NCBI GenBank assembly: GCA_902580855.1
Contig: CACHMF010000004.1
Span: 1 to 57,419, forward strand
Origin: an uncultured Bacteroidota bacterium
Lineage (GTDB): Bacteria; Bacteroidota; Bacteroidia; Flavobacteriales; UBA7312
Length of the DNA: 57,419 nucleotides
Direction: 5' to 3'
Shown here piece after piece: positions 53,861-57,419 of the stretch (its first letter is position 1; the number at the start of each line of letters is the position of its first letter). The notes beneath the pieces are model-generated. The model was not told where the DNA came from, did no database searches, and saw nothing but the letters and a program-made list of their open reading frames with translations. A program made the translations under genes and the position numbers.

Positions 53861-53868
53861 TATTTTTG
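53861..53868 (+). promoter_or_regulatory. -7 box (TATTTTTG) of the 98-aa secreted gene
   Basis: Perfect TAnnTTTG ending 4 nt before the ATG at 53873, predicting a leaderless mRNA. Confidence 0.5.
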
Positions 53869-53872
53869 GGGT

Positions 53873-54169
53873 ATGCGATTAGGCTTATTCATAGCGGTTT
53901 TAACCCTTTGTTTTGCAGCAAAAGCACAAACACAATTAGATACTTTAGAAGGATGGTGGACAATGCAAGACGGTCAACACTATTTTGAAGATAATGATTT
54001 AATCAAAGTTAAGTTTGTTGGAGAAGAAGTATGGGGGATGGAAGATTATTATGCTGCAATGGTACCTCAACTAGGCTTACCACTGCAAGTTATAATCATT
54101 GCTGTCAAAAAAGAAGATTTTTTAGAAGTATATACGCTAAATCCTTCACCAGAGGGTTGTGATAATTGA
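53873..54169 (+). CDS. Small secreted protein of unknown function
   Basis: 98 aa. A signal peptide (MRLGLFIAVLTLCFAAKA) precedes Gln19. The mature part of about 80 residues is acidic and aromatic-rich (LEGWWTMQDGQHYFEDND, then EEVWGMEDYYAAM), with a single Cys near the end (EGCDN). No family recognised. It lies alone between divergent polA and the convergent desaturase gene, with its own promoter. No strong terminator was found downstream. Confidence 0.65.
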   Translation: MRLGLFIAVLTLCFAAKAQTQLDTLEGWWTMQDGQHYFEDNDLIKVKFVGEEVWGMEDYYAAMVPQLGLPLQVIIIAVKKEDFLEVYTLNPSPEGCDN

Positions 54170-54258
54170 CCTATTTCTAAAAAGAATTCACCCTTTAGCT
54201 CTTCCAAAATGTTGCTAATAAGTAGCTTATAGCTAACTCTTTCTTTTATTTGTTAAGC

Positions 54259-54999
54259 TTATTTTAGTGCAACAGGGTTCAACTTTATAATTCCAATCCA
54301 ATCAAACAATCGAATAATTGGATAGATAGGGTCAATTTCGTACCACTTTTCGGCAAAATTAGCTCTTCCCCCATGCGCATGATGGTTATTATGATAACCT
54401 TCTCCTAGCATAAAAGGATCGAATGGCATTAGGTTTTTAGAAGTGTTGTCAATATCATGATTAGTGTAGCCAATTTTGTGTGCAAACCAGTTTACAATTG
54501 TGCCATGTACCGGCCCCATTAAAACATGAATTGGAACTAGTAAGAACATCCACCAAGCAGTTGCAAATTTGATATAAAATAAGATGTAAACAGCAGCCCA
54601 CAACAATTTTACGAAGAAAGAGCCAGCCATCTTATCAAACCATTTCCAATCAGGAAGATTCTTATAGAATGCATCTTTTAATTCTATTGTTTTATCTTGG
54701 ACACCTTTAAACTGATGGTAGGTTTTAACCATTAGCTTAATCACATTATTTGAATATTTCGGAGAATGCGGATCTTTTTCTGTATCTGCATGTGCATGAT
54801 GCATTCTATGCATTGCACCATATACTTTTGGGCTCATGTATGATGAACCTTGAACAATAAAAGAAAAAACAAAAAATATTTTTTCGGTGAATTTATTCAT
54901 CGTAAACATTTGGTGTGCTGAATATCTATGGTGAAAAAAGGATTGTGCGAAAAGCGAAAGATACCAGTGTGCAACAAAAAAAATTAAAATTTCCATCAT
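54259..54999 (-). CDS. Membrane acyl-CoA/acyl-lipid desaturase
   Basis: 246 aa with four transmembrane helices and the three histidine boxes of the di-iron desaturase family: HHRYSAH (about 23-29), HRMHHAH (about 64-70) and NNHHAHGG (about 205-212, with GEGYHNNHHAH context). It resembles stearoyl-CoA (delta-9) desaturase-like proteins but is shorter than the usual 260-300 aa. Introduces a double bond in fatty acids; regiospecificity not readable. Start is the first of two consecutive Met codons. Confidence 0.9.
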   Translation of the reverse strand: MMEILIFFVAHWYLSLFAQSFFHHRYSAHQMFTMNKFTEKIFFVFSFIVQGSSYMSPKVYGAMHRMHHAHADTEKDPHSPKYSNNVIKLMVKTYHQFKGVQDKTIELKDAFYKNLPDWKWFDKMAGSFFVKLLWAAVYILFYIKFATAWWMFLLVPIHVLMGPVHGTIVNWFAHKIGYTNHDIDNTSKNLMPFDPFMLGEGYHNNHHAHGGRANFAEKWYEIDPIYPIIRLFDWIGIIKLNPVALK

Positions 55000-55024
55000 C
55001 TATTTTTGTATAAATTACTTACAA

Positions 55025-55032
55025 CAAAGTTA
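55025..55032 (-). promoter_or_regulatory. -7 box (TAACTTTG) of the desaturase gene
   Basis: Perfect TAnnTTTG on the minus strand, 25 nt before the ATG at 54999, in the 72-nt gap after the M28 gene. Confidence 0.5.
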
Positions 55033-55071
55033 TACAAATTATTTTTAAACTTATTCATGTCTTAAATTTTA

Positions 55072-56043
55072 TTACTCATTGTATACAACTTCCATAATAG
55101 TTTGTCCTACAGCTTTAAGTGTTTCTTTATTGATATTTTCCATATTATCTCCATGTGTATGCCAATGTTTATTGAAACCGCTTAAAGTTTGGTTATCATG
55201 TTCAATAATATCTATGGTAGGTATATGGGCTAGCTTATTAATGTAATAATGATCGTCGATAATTTCTGGTGTTAATTGGTATTGAAAAAATTGTCCGTAG
55301 CCTAAATTATTGGCAATTCCCCAAACCTTTTTCAGAATACTTGGGGCATAATGTTTAGAAACAGCATCATGTTTAAAAACTGCGTTTGGAGCCCCTACCA
55401 TGTCTAGTAAAATACCGTATCTAGCATAATAGTCATATTTATGAGGGTTTTTTGACCAATACTGTGACCCAATACACCATGTATCTTGTTGAGGAGCACT
55501 TAATGAGCTTTGTGGTTGCCCATAATCTTCAGCATCAAATAGGATGATGTCAACACCAATATTACTGTTTTTTATCGCTAACTGTCGAGCTAACTCTAAA
55601 AGAACTCCTACGCCACTTCCACCATCATTTGCACCTAATATGGGTTCGTTAGTTCTTTCAGTATCATGGTCAGCAACATGGCGTGTATCCCAGTGTGCAC
55701 ACAGTAAAATTCGGTTGTTCTTTTCTGGACTAAACTCTGCAATAATGTTTCTTAGTTGATGATTTTTTCCATCATAAGTAGTAAAGGGTGTGTTTTGTTC
55801 TTGCACATAAGGAGTATACTTTTTAAGTTCATTAAAAAGGTAATCTCCACATGCTTCCCATCCCTTACTACTGATGTATCGTGGGCCAAAATCTACTTGA
55901 GTTTGAATGTAATGATATGCGCTATCCGAATTAAAAGTAGGGACTTCTACTTTTGGTTTCTCTGCTTGTTTTTGTTGTTTAGGAGTTTCACTAGAACATG
56001 CTACAAGAAAAGCAATAATAAGAATGTAAAAATATTTTTTCAT
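55072..56043 (-). CDS. M28-fold lipoprotein, probable glutaminyl-peptide cyclotransferase
   Basis: 323 aa. Lipobox LVAC with Cys16 after a short hydrophobic signal, so it should be anchored in the periplasm or outer membrane. The M28 zinc-enzyme fold shows CAHWDTRHVADHD (about 117-129), GANDGGSGVGVLLELARQ (about 138-155), ILFDAEDYGQP and DTWCIGSQYW, LDMVGAPNAVF, IIDDHYYINKLAHIPTIDII and a final HWHTHGDNMENI. The WCIGSQYW and HWHT...D features favour bacterial glutaminyl cyclase over aminopeptidase. Such enzymes convert N-terminal Gln of exported proteins to pyroglutamate. It starts 4 nt after cysS, so they share an operon. Substrate preference is not proven. Confidence 0.83.
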   Translation of the reverse strand: MKKYFYILIIAFLVACSSETPKQQKQAEKPKVEVPTFNSDSAYHYIQTQVDFGPRYISSKGWEACGDYLFNELKKYTPYVQEQNTPFTTYDGKNHQLRNIIAEFSPEKNNRILLCAHWDTRHVADHDTERTNEPILGANDGGSGVGVLLELARQLAIKNSNIGVDIILFDAEDYGQPQSSLSAPQQDTWCIGSQYWSKNPHKYDYYARYGILLDMVGAPNAVFKHDAVSKHYAPSILKKVWGIANNLGYGQFFQYQLTPEIIDDHYYINKLAHIPTIDIIEHDNQTLSGFNKHWHTHGDNMENINKETLKAVGQTIMEVVYNE

Positions 56044-56047
56044 CTGT

Positions 56048-57419
56048 TTAATTTTTCAACTCCCAAGAAGAGCCGTCTTTACCATCTTTTACTTGTATGT
56101 TGAGTTTGTTCAGTTCCTCACGAATCAAATCTGCAGAATCCCAATCTTTATTTTCTTTGGCCTTGGAGCGTAGCTGTAAAACAATATCCATAACTTCATT
56201 AGTAAGGTCGTTTCCAGCTTCTTCTTTAGTTGATTTTAATCCCAAAATATCTGTTACAAATGTTTGGAATAATTGTTTCAAATCAGCAAGATCATTTGCG
56301 CTTAACTGCTCAGTGCCATCTTTAACAGAGTTGATGATGCGTACACCATCAAACAAATGCGATATTAAAATAGGCGTGTTGAAGTCATCATTCATTGCTG
56401 TATAGCATTTGTCTTTCAACGCAGCTACATCATAAGTAGAGCTATCACTTGCAGTTAATCCTTCAAGTGTTTCATACGCATTCATCAGTTTGGCCATGCC
56501 TTTTTCTGCTGCCTGTAAGGCCTCATTTGAAAAATCGACCGTACTTCTATAGTGAGCCTGTAAGATGAAAAAACGAATAGTCATAGGCGTATAAGCGCGC
56601 TCTAATAAGTCATGATTTCCTGTGAAAAACTGCTCTAGGTTTACAGCGTTTCCTAAAGACTTACCCATCTTTTGTCCGTTGATGGTAATCATGTTATTAT
56701 GCATCCAAAATTTAGCGGGATCGCAATCATTACATGCGTTCGATTGAGCAATTTCTGCTTCATGATGAGGAAACACTAAGTCCATTCCACCTCCATGAAT
56801 GTCAAAAGTGTCGCCTAGGTATTTGCTGCTCATGGCAGAACACTCTAAATGCCATCCAGGAAAACCTTCTCCCCATGGAGATGACCAGCGCATGATGTGC
56901 TCGGGAGCTGCTTTTTTCCAAATAGCAAAATCAACAGGACTTTTCTTCTCGTTTTGCCCATCTAGGGAGCGTGTGTTTTCTAATGTATCCTCCAAATTCC
57001 TTCCAGAAAGTTTTCCGTAAGGGTATTTTTCATTGTACTTATTTACATCTAAATACACAGATCCACTTGCCTCATAAGCTAATCCGTTGTCAAGGATTTG
57101 TTTCACCATCTCAATTTGTTCAATAATGTGTCCAGTAGCTCTCGGCTCAATGCTTGGAGAAAGGCAATTCAATGCTTCAACGGCTTGATGATAGCGTAGC
57201 GTGTAATACTGTACTACTTCCATCGGTTCTAACTGCTCTAAGCGCGCCTTTTTAGTAATTTTATCTTCGCCTACTTCAGCATCATTTTCTAGGTGTCCAG
57301 CATCCGTGATGTTGCGTACATAGCGCACTTTAAAATCGAGGTGTTGTAAATATCTAAAAACGATATCGAAAGTAATGGCAGGACGAGCATGCCCTAAATG
57401 AGGGTCTCCATAAACGGTG
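56048..57419 (-). CDS. cysS: Cysteinyl-tRNA synthetase (5' end cut by window)
   Basis: The frame stays open to the window end. The residues before the GTG at 57328 ([18 protein letters not shown] onwards) are conserved CysRS sequence including the HIGH-type motif HLGH, so the gene is truncated at its 5' end here and the GTG encodes an internal Val. Other marks are [15 protein letters not shown] (zinc-ligand Cys), [20 protein letters not shown] (zinc His), and KMGKSLGN, the KMSKS-type loop with Gly for Ser. The C-terminal helical domain is complete. It is followed 4 nt later by the M28 lipoprotein gene. Confidence 0.96.
   Translation of the reverse strand, partial: TVYGDPHLGHARPAITFDIVFRYLQHLDFKVRYVRNITDAGHLENDAEVGEDKITKKARLEQLEPMEVVQYYTLRYHQAVEALNCLSPSIEPRATGHIIEQIEMVKQILDNGLAYEASGSVYLDVNKYNEKYPYGKLSGRNLEDTLENTRSLDGQNEKKSPVDFAIWKKAAPEHIMRWSSPWGEGFPGWHLECSAMSSKYLGDTFDIHGGGMDLVFPHHEAEIAQSNACNDCDPAKFWMHNNMITINGQKMGKSLGNAVNLEQFFTGNHDLLERAYTPMTIRFFILQAHYRSTVDFSNEALQAAEKGMAKLMNAYETLEGLTASDSSTYDVAALKDKCYTAMNDDFNTPILISHLFDGVRIINSVKDGTEQLSANDLADLKQLFQTFVTDILGLKSTKEEAGNDLTNEVMDIVLQLRSKAKENKDWDSADLIREELNKLNIQVKDGKDGSSWELKN

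Noticed and set aside
54210-54245. Possible terminator after the 98-aa gene
   Set aside because: Only a 5-bp AT-only stem (ATAAG/CTTAT) is present, too weak to call.
57326-57328. GTG as start of cysS
   Set aside because: Conserved CysRS sequence including the HLGH motif continues upstream to the window end, so this is an internal Val codon.

Overview
The window is a chromosomal segment from a member of the Bacteroidota. Five proteins end in a type IX secretion system (T9SS) type A sorting domain. At least 22 upstream regions carry the phylum-specific -7 promoter box TAnnTTTG, and strong Shine-Dalgarno sequences are rare. Base composition is AT-rich. The gene set (crtD-cruF-crtYcd carotenoid genes, DUF177-rpmF-plsX-fabH-accB-accC, gingipain-like C25 peptidase, DUF6427 next to purD, a glutaminyl cyclase-type M28 lipoprotein) suggests a flavobacteria-like lineage, perhaps of the Cryomorphaceae/Crocinitomicaceae type. 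That placement is inference. I see no rRNA, tRNA, CRISPR array, insertion sequence, prophage or integration scar. Almost everything is compact chromosomal backbone with many 1-14 nt gene overlaps.

Layout. (1) 1-3732: 3' end of a carotenoid cluster (partial crtD, cruF, crtYcd) for a monocyclic, 1'-hydroxylated carotenoid, then a GT4 glycosyltransferase with its own promoter. (2) 3733-15228: accessory cell-surface region. A seven-gene operon encodes an arylsulfotransferase-like protein, a cohesin-like protein, a CotH kinase/lamin-tail protein (all three T9SS cargo), a small lipoprotein, a VTC-type polyphosphate polymerase-domain protein, a DUF4956 membrane protein and a DUF2490 outer-membrane protein. 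Its promoter is bracketed by a perfect 13-bp inverted repeat. A gingipain-like C25 protease coupled to a small Cys-rich T9SS protein follows. (3) 15385-19707: rhomboid protease, then on the minus strand asnS-rpoN-PAP2-like-DUF2061. (4) 19831-26282: TetR regulator plus a complete TolC/adaptor/RND efflux operon. (5) 26335-28263: dxs. (6) 28317-35498, minus strand: lap-pdxA and the fatty-acid/phospholipid block DUF177-rpmF-plsX-fabH-accB-accC. (7) 35540-44907: mqnC-ribE-DUF3817, lepA, yebC, acyl-CoA carboxylase beta subunit, purD, DUF6427, purQ. (8) 44954-48248, minus strand: yicC-gmk-nadD and an ArsC-like/EamA pair. (9) 48313-50174: PLP trans-sulfuration enzyme and SDR. (10) 50485-51031: two tandem paralogous small membrane proteins separated by a terminator. 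(11) 51028-57419: polA, a small secreted orphan, acyl-CoA desaturase, glutaminyl cyclase-type M28 lipoprotein and partial cysS.

How it fits together. The most promising under-described system is the operon at 3828-11048. It joins a secreted CotH-type kinase, a cytoplasmic tunnel-fold (VTC) enzyme, a DUF4956 membrane protein, a lipoprotein, an outer-membrane barrel candidate and a sulfotransferase-like protein. These could make, export or attach phosphate or sulfate groups at the cell surface, but the function is unproven. Two genome-wide themes also show up. All eight non-lipoprotein secreted proteins have Gln right after the predicted signal-peptide cleavage site, and a glutaminyl cyclase candidate is encoded at 55072-56043. 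Several genes also have the -7 box only 4-7 nt before the ATG, which implies leaderless mRNAs.
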